In this document: positions 25,188 through 33,087 of the stretch, piece after piece
Layout: each line of letters starts with the position of its first letter
Numbering within the stretch: position 1 is the stretch's first letter
Assembly: GCA_047627915.1 (NCBI GenBank)
Contig: JBLHTZ010000013.1
Span: 1-58,811, forward strand
DNA length: 58,811 nucleotides
Origin: NORP294 sp047627915
Lineage (GTDB): Bacteria; Bacteroidota; Bacteroidia; Flavobacteriales_E; Vicingaceae
Reading direction: 5' to 3'
Notes under the pieces: generated by a model
Seen by the model: the letters and a program-made list of their open reading frames with translations, nothing else
The model's database searches: none
What the model was told of the DNA's origin: nothing
Position numbers and translations under genes: made by a program

Positions 25188-25306
25188 ATGTCGAATTTTT
25201 TATAGCGGGTGGTGTCATATTCGTTTTGTATATGGGATTAACTTTCTGGAATATTTTTGATTCAAACCGTAAGCAAAAAGAACAAAACGGTCCAAACAAG
25301 ATGTAA
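25184..25306 (+). CDS. micro-membrane protein, 40 aa (second of a coupled pair)
   Basis: 40 residues: short N-terminus, one transmembrane helix (FFIAGGVIFVLYMGLTFW at about 5-22), then a charged tail (DSNRKQKEQNGPNKM). It overlaps the preceding 56-codon ORF by four bases (ATGA). The size and coupling suggest two subunits of a small membrane assembly, such as a toxin-like or accessory-subunit pair, but nothing in the sequence tells which. No family recognised. Confidence 0.55.
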   Translation: MNVEFFIAGGVIFVLYMGLTFWNIFDSNRKQKEQNGPNKM

Positions 25307-25371
25307 TTTTTTTACCACCTACAATGTTGGATGGTTTTAATCTGATTGTTTGAATCCTCTCTTATCTTAGT

Positions 25372-25450
25372 TCAGCTATTTGCCAAAAATTTTTCCGCAA
25401 GATCCCTTCCGATTCCCGAAGTGCCACCTAAAAAAACAGCTTTTTTTCAT
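25372..25450 (-). pseudogene. N-terminal fossil of a short-chain dehydrogenase
   Basis: The minus strand reads KKAVFLGGTSGIGRDLAEKF before a stop at 25372; the GGTSGIG Rossmann turn is diagnostic of the SDR superfamily NAD(P)-binding start. The ATG at 25448-25450 is one frame off across an A7 run, and only about 25 codons remain. A truncated, frameshifted remnant with no catalytic YxxxK. It sits just past repeat R7. Confidence 0.65.
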
Positions 25451-25478
25451 TGAATTTTAGAGTTTTTTTGTAATGGAC

Positions 25479-25536
25479 CACAACGGTTTGGCTATACGCA
25501 GTATCCCGCAGGGTATTGCGTATAGGTGATGTTGTG
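25479..25536. repeat. imperfect palindrome R7 (attC-like), after ester cyclase gene
   Basis: 58 bases: outer CACAAC (25479-25484) / GTTGTG (25531-25536), inner CTATACGCA (25492-25500) / TGCGTATAG (25517-25525) and CCC-GCA-GGG tip. Between outer and inner stems the two sides have unequal unpaired bases, an asymmetry typical of integron attC sites. It lies 14 bases past the ester cyclase stop. Confidence 0.75.
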
Positions 25537-25550
25537 CACAGGTGTTTCTG

Positions 25551-26036
25551 CTATTTCTTAAAATCAAGAATTTGTGTTTTAATACTTGGGTCATCAGGAA
25601 AGCACCATTGTTCAGCTATTTTACCATTATTTATTCGATAAATAGAAACCTCGTATATTTCAATTTTAGCTCCTGTCGAATCAATTCCTTCGTAAGTTCT
25701 TGTATGAGTTGCTGTAGCTTTATATCGAGTTACAACCTTATCTTTTTCTTGAATGATATCAACTATTTTTTCGTGCCAATCTGGAAAAATTGTTCTCCAG
25801 TCTGAAATTGCTTTTTTAGAATTTTCAATACCTACCCATTTTTCACTAGTCAAATAATGACAAACAAAGTCTGAAGTTAGTATATCATTTAAATTTTCAA
25901 ATTTCCCTTCATTCCAAACTTTGTGATACTCTAAAACAACTTCTTTGTTTTTCTCTAAAATAGAATTCTTATCTGTTGATTGGCAACTACAGAATAGTAA
26001 AATTGTAGTTAGTATTGTTAAAAATGCTTTATTCAT
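25551..26036 (-). CDS. SnoaL-like ester cyclase lipoprotein
   Basis: 161-residue secreted protein: signal MNKAFLTILTTILLFCSCQS with lipobox Cys near 18, then a SnoaL/ester-cyclase domain (NKEVVLEYHKVWNEGKFENL, DFVCHYLTSEKWVGIENSKK, WRTIFPDWHEKIVDII, VVTRYKATATHTRTYEGI, GKIAEQWCFPDD). This NTF2-like fold is used by polyketide cyclases, but most bacterial members have no known substrate. A lipoprotein version is plausibly periplasmic or outer-membrane anchored. A single-gene unit with repeat R7 directly at its 3' end. Confidence 0.85.
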   Translation of the reverse strand: MNKAFLTILTTILLFCSCQSTDKNSILEKNKEVVLEYHKVWNEGKFENLNDILTSDFVCHYLTSEKWVGIENSKKAISDWRTIFPDWHEKIVDIIQEKDKVVTRYKATATHTRTYEGIDSTGAKIEIYEVSIYRINNGKIAEQWCFPDDPSIKTQILDFKK

Positions 26037-26178
26037 AATTCTCGGATTTGCTTTTTTTTACTTGTGCACAACAATTGCACATGCGCATAATTAACTATGT
26101 TCGCACTGTATCTTGTTTGGGATTCTAAATTAGTTATAAAATTTACGTTTAATTCAAATTCAGTTGTTTATCACCTCT

Positions 26179-26221
26179 TAACCATATATTGGTGGTATAA
26201 TATCCGCATATTATATGGTTA
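26179..26221. repeat. palindrome R8 (attC-like), after globin gene
   Basis: TAACCATATA (26179-26188) / TATATGGTTA (26212-26221), perfect 10-bp arms with a GGTATAATATCC-containing loop, bounded by TAAC and GTTA. It starts 43 bases past the truncated globin stop. It is not followed by a U run on the minus strand. Confidence 0.6.
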
Positions 26222-26263
26222 TTTGAATTCTCTTTTGCATTGATTGTGCAAGTTGGTCACTCG

Positions 26264-26638
26264 TTATTCTCCTCCTTTAATATGCTTTAATTTGTATTCA
26301 AACATCAATCCCATTTGCGTACTTCTCTTTTTAATTTCTTCGGCATGCTGCCCTTCAAAATGTTCGTCTATGGTGGCATGAAATAGCGCTAACCAACGTT
26401 CAAAGTGTTTGGCCTCAATAGGCAAGGGAATGTGTTTTTGAAAAGGACTGCCAGTGTATTTTTTAACATTGAAAACAATCGTTTCCCAAAACCCATACAT
26501 TTTTTCTAAATGTGCATCCCAGTTGCCATTTACCACTTTTTCAAAAATGGGTCCAAGTAGTTCATCTTCTTGTACTTTTCCGTAAAACTCATTCACCATT
26601 AATTGAATGTCCTCGCTGCTTGTTATTTCTTTCGCCAT
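26264..26638 (-). CDS. group III truncated hemoglobin
   Basis: Small heme protein, 124 residues, for oxygen or nitric-oxide chemistry in the cytosol. The 2-on-2 globin features include MVNEFYGKVQEDELLGPIFE at the N-terminus, HLEKMYGFWETIVF near 43-56, and the proximal region PIEAKHFERWLALFHATIDEHF near 72-93 (proximal His by position). It lies divergent from the glutathione peroxidase gene with about 96 bases between starts. It marks the right edge of the sparse island. Confidence 0.93.
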   Translation of the reverse strand: MAKEITSSEDIQLMVNEFYGKVQEDELLGPIFEKVVNGNWDAHLEKMYGFWETIVFNVKKYTGSPFQKHIPLPIEAKHFERWLALFHATIDEHFEGQHAEEIKKRSTQMGLMFEYKLKHIKGGE

Positions 26639-26734
26639 GCTTTAAAATTAAGCCCATTCTGCATTTTACTCACTATTTTTCCCATTTTTCAAACTCTTTT
26701 TTCGTTCATTTGTCTTATACATAAATCAAACAAC

Positions 26735-27280
26735 ATGAATTTATTTAAATTACTCATTAGCAGTGTTTGTCTTATGGCAATGCTTGCATTAAACGCACAA
26801 GACATGAACTTTTTCGATTTTACAGTAGAATCCATTACCGGTGAAAAAACTCAACTTAGCCAGTTTAAAGGAAAAAAGATTTTGGTGGTGAATACCGCTT
26901 CGGAATGTGGATTAACACCACAATATGAAACATTAGAGGAGCTGTTCAAAACCTACAGGGAAAAGGACTTTGTAATTATCGGTTTTCCAGCGAATAACTT
27001 TGGAGCGCAGGAGCCTGGTTCAAACGATGAGATTGCAACCTTTTGCCAAGCGAACTACGGCGTAACTTTTCCGATGATGGGCAAAATTTCTGTGAAGGGA
27101 GATGACATGCACAAATTGTATCAGTGGTTAACACAGAAAGCGAAGAATGGAGTAGAGGATACCGAAGTAGCTTGGAATTTTCAAAAGTATTTAATTGATG
27201 AGAACGGTAAGTATGTGGCAATGGTTGCTCCTCAAGAGTCACCAGCATGTGACGAAATCATCAAGTTTATTGAACAATGA
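26735..27280 (+). CDS. secreted glutathione peroxidase-family protein
   Basis: 181 residues. Signal peptide MNLFKLLISSVCLMAMLALN; GPx domain with Cys-type catalytic NTASECGLTPQYETLEELF near 52-70, GFPANNFGAQEPGSNDEI near 84-101 and WNFQKYLIDENG near 147-158, i.e. the C-Q-W-N tetrad. Cys rather than selenocysteine. An in-frame start 132 bases earlier was rejected because it would overlap the divergent globin gene. The stop overlaps the bshB1 start (ATGA). It probably reduces peroxides in the periplasm using thioredoxin-like reductants. Confidence 0.93.
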   Translation: MNLFKLLISSVCLMAMLALNAQDMNFFDFTVESITGEKTQLSQFKGKKILVVNTASECGLTPQYETLEELFKTYREKDFVIIGFPANNFGAQEPGSNDEIATFCQANYGVTFPMMGKISVKGDDMHKLYQWLTQKAKNGVEDTEVAWNFQKYLIDENGKYVAMVAPQESPACDEIIKFIEQ

Positions 27281-27993
27281 AATTAGATATACTCGCCATA
27301 GGCGTTCACCCTGATGACATTGAGTTGAGTTGTGCAGGAACTATTTTAAAAGAAATTGCAGCCGGTAAAACGGTAGGAGTTTTAGATTTATCACACGGTG
27401 AATTGGGTACTCGTGGTTCTGGACCTTTGCGCTTAATTGAGGCTCAGAAATCTTCAGAAATTCTAGGTTTAGCTTGTCGCGAGAATCTTGGAATGGCCGA
27501 TGGCTTTTTTAAAAATGACCAAGAGCACATTCTTCCCATCGTCCAAATCTTGAGAAAATATCAACCAGACATTATACTGTCTAACGCACCGAGAGACCGC
27601 CATCCGGATCATGGTAGAGCATCGAAACTTATTTCTGACGCCTGTTTTTACAGTGGACTTCGTAAAGTGGAAACAAAATTAGACGGCGAAATTCAAGAAG
27701 CGTGGCGCCCAAAAGCGATTTACAACTACATTCAAGATCGTTTCATTGAGCCTGATTTTGTAATTGATGTTACGCCATTTGTAGAAACGAAGATGAATGC
27801 AATCAAAGCCTTTTCTTCTCAGTTTTACAATGCTGGGTCAAACGAACCAGAGTCGCCATTGACCATGAAAAATTTCTTTGAATACGTTCGTTCTCGAATG
27901 GCAGACATGGGGCGCTACATTCAAGTAGATTATGCAGAAGGGTTTTTAGTTGAAAGACCTGCAGGAGTGAAGTCTCTTACTGATTTACACTAA
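27277..27993 (+). CDS. bshB1: bacillithiol biosynthesis deacetylase BshB1
   Basis: Zinc-dependent LmbE-type deacetylase converting GlcNAc-malate to GlcN-malate in bacillithiol synthesis. 238 residues with the metal-binding AIGVHPDDIELSCAGT near 7-22, GELGTRGSG near 46 and the second metal site SNAPRDRHPDHGRASKLISD near 105-125. It is translationally coupled to the upstream peroxidase (four-base overlap), linking thiol synthesis with peroxide defence. Convergent with the flippase gene, overlapping it by four bases. Confidence 0.95.
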   Translation: MKLDILAIGVHPDDIELSCAGTILKEIAAGKTVGVLDLSHGELGTRGSGPLRLIEAQKSSEILGLACRENLGMADGFFKNDQEHILPIVQILRKYQPDIILSNAPRDRHPDHGRASKLISDACFYSGLRKVETKLDGEIQEAWRPKAIYNYIQDRFIEPDFVIDVTPFVETKMNAIKAFSSQFYNAGSNEPESPLTMKNFFEYVRSRMADMGRYIQVDYAEGFLVERPAGVKSLTDLH

Positions 27994-29255
27994 GATTTCC
28001 GCACCTTCCGAATTACCCTTTTCAAGTAAACCAAGTCTTGTTTTCTGAGCCAAAAATCACTGGTCTTTAAATTTGTGGTTCGAATAATTTTGTAAAACAA
28101 AAAGAGGAAAATGCTAAGGTAAGACAAACTAGCACAGGCAGCTGCGCCCATCAGTCCCATCGTCGGGATTAGACTAAAACCGGCAATTATGGTAACCACT
28201 AATCCAATGCTAGAGCTTGTAGCATTCACTTTTTGCTGACCAGTACCAGCAAAATACCTGCTCAGAATAACTTCGCAAGACAGGGCCAAAATACCTATAC
28301 TCATAAAGCTGATGACCAATGGCGTTTCATTAAAGTCGGAACCCAACAAACTCGTATAAATGACCTCGGGAATTAACATGAGCACAACTATCAAGGGCAG
28401 GGTAAGTAGAAAAACCACTTTTAGCAAGGTAATGCTCAGTCTTGCTGCCTTTAACTTTGATTTTTGACTCGATATTTTTGCATACTGCACTGCTCCAATG
28501 CTTTTACTGGGCAGCAATAAACCCTCTGAAAGTTGAACGCCGGCCATAAACTTACCCACAGTCGCTCTGCCACTGAAATAATCCAACAAGAAATAATTGA
28601 GTCGATAATTTAACAACTGCGTAATGTTTGCAATTTGGAGGTAAAACCCATAATGAATTAACTCTTTAAACAATACAATGGTGGGCCAAGCAGTCCGCTT
28701 TTCAAGTGTTGGAAGTAAGCGCGAAAAACTTAAAATAAATGCTAGACAATACGCTATAAAAGTACTTTGTATAAAGGCATCAATACTTTGGTTGTCAAGT
28801 ATAAAATAGAATATACAAAGCGCTCCAATTTGCACGAGTACTTGAATTAAAGCAACAAAATTGAAGGTTTTAAATCGTTGTTGTCCCGCCAATAGCCCAA
28901 GGTTGGCACCAATAGCAGATTGTAAAAAGCCCAATACCAATATCGCAGTTGAGTATTCGGAATCAAGTACGGGAATAAATAAGAGTAGCAGGTAATAAAA
29001 AGAAGCACTGAGAATGATCCAAGTATAGGCAGCGATAAGTAAAGCATTGGGGCTCTTTCGAGAAGCGAAATACACTAAACTTCCACCGCACACTACATTG
29101 CTAATTAACAGGTAAATGGTAATTTCTAACACAATAATACCCACGGTTCCCAAGCCTTCACTACCTAAAAAATTGGAGTTCAGCAAAAGCAACGCAATGG
29201 AAAGAACAGCCAAGCTAATTCGAGTAGAAACGGTATTTATTATGTTGCCTATCAA
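27990..29255 (-). CDS. polysaccharide flippase (Wzx-like, MATE/PST family)
   Basis: 421-residue integral membrane protein with about 12 hydrophobic segments spread through its length (for example LAVLSIALLLLNSNFL, VVFLLTLPLIVVLMLIP) and short charged loops, the pattern of oligosaccharide-lipid flippases. It presumably moves lipid-linked glycan repeat units across the inner membrane. It is the last gene of a three-gene minus-strand unit after a formyltransferase fusion and a GT4 glycosyltransferase, which supports a surface-polysaccharide or glycolipid role. Confidence 0.85.
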   Translation of the reverse strand: MIGNIINTVSTRISLAVLSIALLLLNSNFLGSEGLGTVGIIVLEITIYLLISNVVCGGSLVYFASRKSPNALLIAAYTWIILSASFYYLLLLFIPVLDSEYSTAILVLGFLQSAIGANLGLLAGQQRFKTFNFVALIQVLVQIGALCIFYFILDNQSIDAFIQSTFIAYCLAFILSFSRLLPTLEKRTAWPTIVLFKELIHYGFYLQIANITQLLNYRLNYFLLDYFSGRATVGKFMAGVQLSEGLLLPSKSIGAVQYAKISSQKSKLKAARLSITLLKVVFLLTLPLIVVLMLIPEVIYTSLLGSDFNETPLVISFMSIGILALSCEVILSRYFAGTGQQKVNATSSSIGLVVTIIAGFSLIPTMGLMGAAACASLSYLSIFLFLFYKIIRTTNLKTSDFWLRKQDLVYLKRVIRKVRKS

Positions 29256-29260
29256 GTTGT

Positions 29261-30880
29261 TTATTTCTTAAAACTTGCTTTTAGTTGATTCCAAAAATTC
29301 CAAAAATTGAAATAATAACGTTTGCCATCTACTAATATTTCGTCTCCCACTTTGCTAAGAGTGTGCAGGCCTTCTGAGAATCTGCCTTTCGGCGGAAGGA
29401 TCTCTCGCACAAAAGATTCTTCAAATTCAGTTGGACTGAGCTTTTCAATTTGTTTAAGAACAACACTACCTCCATATGTTATTGAGCAGTTTTGGGTAGG
29501 TCGAATAACTTTTCCATTCACTAAAAATGGCGTTCCTGCCGGTCGAGCCGAACGAATATCGGTAATTACAGGATTTAAAAGATGCGGACTATAAGGACCT
29601 TCAATGGAGTTGGTGTAAAACAAATACAAGTTTTCTTTGGGAGAACTTTGGTGCATGCAACTCAACCACCATTTGCCTTCTTTTTCGAAAAGTGTTGGGT
29701 CAATCCATGGACCTTCTAAAATGACATGCTTCTGCAACACGTTAAGCTGATCATCAACTTCGTGTAATTGGAGCGCGTTGCTTTTGTAATTTTCCGGTAG
29801 AATGTATCGCCTCTCTTTGTGGTGGATGCTAAAAGGGTAGGAGTAGTGGGTGTCCTCACTCAGAAAGTCACTTAGTTTGCCTGAATTGGTGTCCAGTTTT
29901 TTGATACACCCTTTACTGCTTTTGTAATCGTATAATTCTAATAAAATTTCTTTGTTGTTCCATGCAAATGGGTCAGCGTAGTACATACTGCTGGGTGCTT
30001 CATTCAACCATTTTACTTTTTTGATAGGGTCGTTAACCAATTCCTCAATCGGTTGGGTAACTCTTCCAACATTCCATTTTTCGGCCCGAAACAATCGAGT
30101 CATGTGAAAATTAATTTTGTTGGCGAAGACTTTAAGCAGAAAGCGAACTGAAGTAAGACTATTTGGAACTTTGTACAACTTTCCTTTTTCGGGAATCGCT
30201 TTTAACGCTAACTTTTGTTGCGGATGATTTACGATGGCTTTCACGGCAAGTGCAGGCCAAAGTGCAGTTTCTTCTAAAACATGATGCAAGTTTGCTCTGT
30301 AACTGTGGTTGATGGTTTGAAAAAAGCCTTCTCGTATCAATTGACCTTGATCTAACTTTTCATTGAGTTGTTGCAGCATGCTCCCAGTTATGGAATCACC
30401 ATTAAAAATTTCCCAAAATGCTGCTGGACCGCCTCGGTATTTTCTAGGATTTCCATGATGAAAAGACCAAACTCCATGTGTTGGAATGGTTAACGCTTCA
30501 CCTTTTAAAATTCCAAAACCGAAACGAAGTACAACGTCCAGTTCTAAAGATTTGAAGGTGTTTAAATCTATTTTATTGAAATAGTTCGCTATTCCTTTTT
30601 GCTCTGGCGAAAAAGAAAATTTTGGAGTACTTGGAAACTGCTTTTCCCATGCTACGATTTGCAATGGCCCTCGTCGGTCTACCTTTCTTTGGATGTATCG
30701 AAACCCTAATGAAACGTTTGATACTTCATTATTTGAGGTGCCCAAATTTTCAATAAATCCAACCATTTGAGTATGTTCAGTGTCCAATAAGTGTTGAACA
30801 GCTTCTATTTGCCACTTTTTGAGCAAAGGATCATCCACTAAAACGGCAAAACGAAGCTTTTTAATTTCAGGCATGCTCAT
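29261..30880 (-). CDS. formyltransferase fused to GINT1-like propeller
   Basis: 539 residues with two parts. Residues about 1-250 are a formyltransferase (Formyl_trans_N) domain: THGVWSFHHGNPRKYRGGPA near 130-150 has the catalytic His and Asn pattern, with LNEKLDQGQLI carrying the conserved Asp-x-Gly. Residues about 290-539 form a five-blade glycoside-hydrolase-43-like propeller (YYADPFAWNNKEILLELYDY, YSYPFSIHHKERRYILPENY, GPWIDPTLFEKEGKWW), resembling the N-terminal domain of plant GINT1-type proteins. It may formylate a sugar nucleotide and bind glycan. It overlaps the GT4 gene by 14 bases. Function inferred from context only. Confidence 0.75.
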   Translation of the reverse strand: MSMPEIKKLRFAVLVDDPLLKKWQIEAVQHLLDTEHTQMVGFIENLGTSNNEVSNVSLGFRYIQRKVDRRGPLQIVAWEKQFPSTPKFSFSPEQKGIANYFNKIDLNTFKSLELDVVLRFGFGILKGEALTIPTHGVWSFHHGNPRKYRGGPAAFWEIFNGDSITGSMLQQLNEKLDQGQLIREGFFQTINHSYRANLHHVLEETALWPALAVKAIVNHPQQKLALKAIPEKGKLYKVPNSLTSVRFLLKVFANKINFHMTRLFRAEKWNVGRVTQPIEELVNDPIKKVKWLNEAPSSMYYADPFAWNNKEILLELYDYKSSKGCIKKLDTNSGKLSDFLSEDTHYSYPFSIHHKERRYILPENYKSNALQLHEVDDQLNVLQKHVILEGPWIDPTLFEKEGKWWLSCMHQSSPKENLYLFYTNSIEGPYSPHLLNPVITDIRSARPAGTPFLVNGKVIRPTQNCSITYGGSVVLKQIEKLSPTEFEESFVREILPPKGRFSEGLHTLSKVGDEILVDGKRYYFNFWNFWNQLKASFKK

Positions 30881-32045
30881 TTAACATTTTGTGGTATAGA
30901 CTTATAAACTGTTCTTGTATTCTTTCTTCTCCAAAATTCTCAACGGCATAGTTGCGAAGCTTCTGCTGGTCGTATTGCTTGTATTGGTTCAACATGGTCA
31001 ATATTCCCTTTTCCAATACTTCGGCGGAGTTGGGTTCCAATAAAACGCCTCGTTCTTCACTCATGTATTCGGGAATTCCGCCAACCTTTGAAATTAATAC
31101 AGGAACTCCACTTGCAAAGGCTTCAATCATCACTACAGATTGTGTTTCAAATTGGCTATACAGGATTAAGAAATCGGCGTTTCGCAGCAGTGTAGCCACT
31201 TTCTGTATTTCCACTTCTCCATGAAATGTATAGCGGTCCTTCATGCTTCCATTGTCTAATTCGGCTAACATGAACGATTCATCAGGGCCGGCCCCTAAAA
31301 TATCTACCTCAAAGTCTTTGCGTTGAAGTCCAGCTTTATTTAGAGCCTCAACGATGAGATGAATGTTTTTTGGTCTCTTGGTTATGTTGGAAATGTAAAT
31401 GACTCGTATGGGATCATTTGCTTTGTCCCATTTGGGTTGAAAAAGTTCAGTATTCACCACATTGGGAATGATGGAAAAATTAGCCTTGATGTTATGGCTT
31501 TCAATTGCTTCTTTCAAGTAATTAGAAACACAAGTAATTCCACTCGATTGTTTAGCGGTGTATTGGTGAAATTTCTTTCTAAAATAGCCGCTAAATTCAC
31601 CACTTTCAGTAGTATAACCTGACCAGTGTTCTGTAATCAAAAAAGGAATTTTTTCTGTCGCTTTTAAGAAATTAGCCAGTAGGGCAGACTTTCCATTGAT
31701 GTGTACGTGGCAAATAAATGGTTTTCCAATGTCTTTCAAATAGGCTTTATAACCAATTGTTTGGGCTTTTCTATATCTAAAAAACGATGCAATTTGATTC
31801 AATAAATAAAAATCATACTGGGGTCTTTTGTAGTACACTCGGTACTCAGGAAAACCATTTCGTTGTGTTTTTTCTACGGTGTAATTCTCGGAAGCAGAAT
31901 CATCTGAGTGCACGAAAATCACTCCTAAGCGACATTTTTTAGAAAGCGCTATTGCATGATTTTCAATAAAATTGCCATCAAATTCTTCGAATTTACTGGG
32001 GTACCACTTTGGTAAAAATAAAACATTCAGTTCGCGATCAATCAA
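30867..32045 (-). CDS. GT4-family glycosyltransferase
   Basis: 392-residue GT-B fold transferase. The N-terminal domain has NVLFLPKWYPSKFEEFDGNF (residues about 7-26) and ITEHWSGYTTESG; the C-terminal donor-binding domain has IRVIYISNITKRPKNIHLIV, VDILGAGPDESFM and the EX7E region IEAFASGVPVLISKVGGIPE. It probably extends a surface polysaccharide. The stop overlaps the start of the downstream formyltransferase fusion by 14 bases, and a flippase follows, so the three form an operon. Sugar specificity unknown. Confidence 0.9.
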   Translation of the reverse strand: MIDRELNVLFLPKWYPSKFEEFDGNFIENHAIALSKKCRLGVIFVHSDDSASENYTVEKTQRNGFPEYRVYYKRPQYDFYLLNQIASFFRYRKAQTIGYKAYLKDIGKPFICHVHINGKSALLANFLKATEKIPFLITEHWSGYTTESGEFSGYFRKKFHQYTAKQSSGITCVSNYLKEAIESHNIKANFSIIPNVVNTELFQPKWDKANDPIRVIYISNITKRPKNIHLIVEALNKAGLQRKDFEVDILGAGPDESFMLAELDNGSMKDRYTFHGEVEIQKVATLLRNADFLILYSQFETQSVVMIEAFASGVPVLISKVGGIPEYMSEERGVLLEPNSAEVLEKGILTMLNQYKQYDQQKLRNYAVENFGEERIQEQFISLYHKMLNEHA

Positions 32046-32080
32046 GTTGGTTCATTTTTAACCAAAAGTATTCATTCCGT

Positions 32081-32629
32081 TTAAACCGCTTTCATAAAGC
32101 CTTTGAAACGTCGAATAATAGATAATAGTATTGCTCCAATGGTTAGTTTAATCAAGGCCCCAGGTAGAAAAGGCAGTACTCCTTTGACAAAGGAAGTCTT
32201 AGCATCTAGAAATCGAAATAGACCTAACCAACCGCAGAATAGAATAAGAAGAGATCCAATTAACATTTGAAACAAGTAGAACTTAAATCGTTCCTCTTGC
32301 TTTCTTGCAAGTAGTCCACAAACAACTGTGGCCGCAATAAAACCTACAAAGTAGCCCAAACTGGGACCTGAAAACTTTTCCCACCCTCCTTCAAAGCCGG
32401 CAAAAACTGGAGCTCCTAAAATTCCAATCAGAATGTAAATGGCAACGGCGATTGCAGCCCACGTTTCTTTTAAAAGGTGAGCAATGAGCAAAACAGCCAA
32501 AGATTGTCCTGTAATAGGAGCCACCGACACACTTTCTGATAAAGGAATGGAAAGCTGCGCTGCTGCACCTAATGCTGCAATGGATATTAAAGCTCCCGCG
32601 CCATTACTAATGAGTTTCTCTGCATTCAT
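32081..32629 (-). CDS. bioY: biotin transporter BioY
   Basis: S component of an ECF-type biotin transporter; 182 residues with about six transmembrane helices. It shows the BioY hallmark region (VSVAPITGQSLAVLLIAHLL near 34-53) and the GYFVGFIAATVVCGLLA helix with a conserved GxxxGPxxGY-like stretch (GPSLGYFVG). It can work alone or with a shared energising module. Its start overlaps the end of an upstream secreted hypothetical gene by 23 bases. No biotin genes are nearby. Confidence 0.93.
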   Translation of the reverse strand: MNAEKLISNGAGALISIAALGAAAQLSIPLSESVSVAPITGQSLAVLLIAHLLKETWAAIAVAIYILIGILGAPVFAGFEGGWEKFSGPSLGYFVGFIAATVVCGLLARKQEERFKFYLFQMLIGSLLILFCGWLGLFRFLDAKTSFVKGVLPFLPGALIKLTIGAILLSIIRRFKGFMKAV

Positions 32630-33020
32630 CTACTTGCTCTGAATAAAAGTTTAAAATTTCAATTTCTATTACTTGTCCTTCTTTAAATGATGTTTCTACC
32701 AAGTGAAAGGGGCGAAAGAAGTTGCTAAAAAATGATTTTTTTAGGCAATCTGCAATATCCACTTTTTCTAAAAGAACGCCATTGCTGTAAAATCCCATGA
32801 CCAAATCAACGGTTAAGTTGACTTTTGTTTTGTTGAAAAATCGAACTTTCAAAAAGGATTGTTTTTCTTTTCCTTGTTTAAAAGAATAGTTAATGTTCAA
32901 TTCTCTTTTTTCTTCATCAATTTTTATTTCTTCAACGTGTTTGTTTTTTATGCTTTCTTGCGCAAAACCAATGGAAAAGCTAGTGAAAAATACGATTGCG
33001 AACGATAAAAATAACCTCAT
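32607..33020 (-). CDS. hypothetical secreted protein
   Basis: 137 residues: signal peptide MRLFLSFAIVFFTSFSIGFA, then a soluble domain of alternating strands (ELNINYSFKQGKEKQSFLKV, VNLTVDLVMGFYSNGVLL, VIEIEILNFYSEQ) ending in a Cys-containing tail. Likely periplasmic or surface, possibly a small beta-sandwich. It overlaps bioY by 23 bases and is probably co-transcribed. No family recognised. Confidence 0.65.
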   Translation of the reverse strand: MRLFLSFAIVFFTSFSIGFAQESIKNKHVEEIKIDEEKRELNINYSFKQGKEKQSFLKVRFFNKTKVNLTVDLVMGFYSNGVLLEKVDIADCLKKSFFSNFFRPFHLVETSFKEGQVIEIEILNFYSEQVDECRETH

Positions 33021-33087
33021 TTCTTTTTTATGCGAAGGTACGCCTTCTTCATTTGAAAATAAAAACAGATTTTTGTTGACGTAAGTG

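Noticed and set aside
16664..26300. Search for CRISPR arrays, transposases or phage genes in the island
   Set aside because: No regularly spaced direct repeats with spacers, no DDE or tyrosine recombinase ORF and no phage-type gene could be recognised.
26603..26734. Longer N-terminus for the glutathione peroxidase
   Set aside because: The extra 44 residues would overlap the divergent globin gene, and the ATG at 26735 starts a normal signal peptide.
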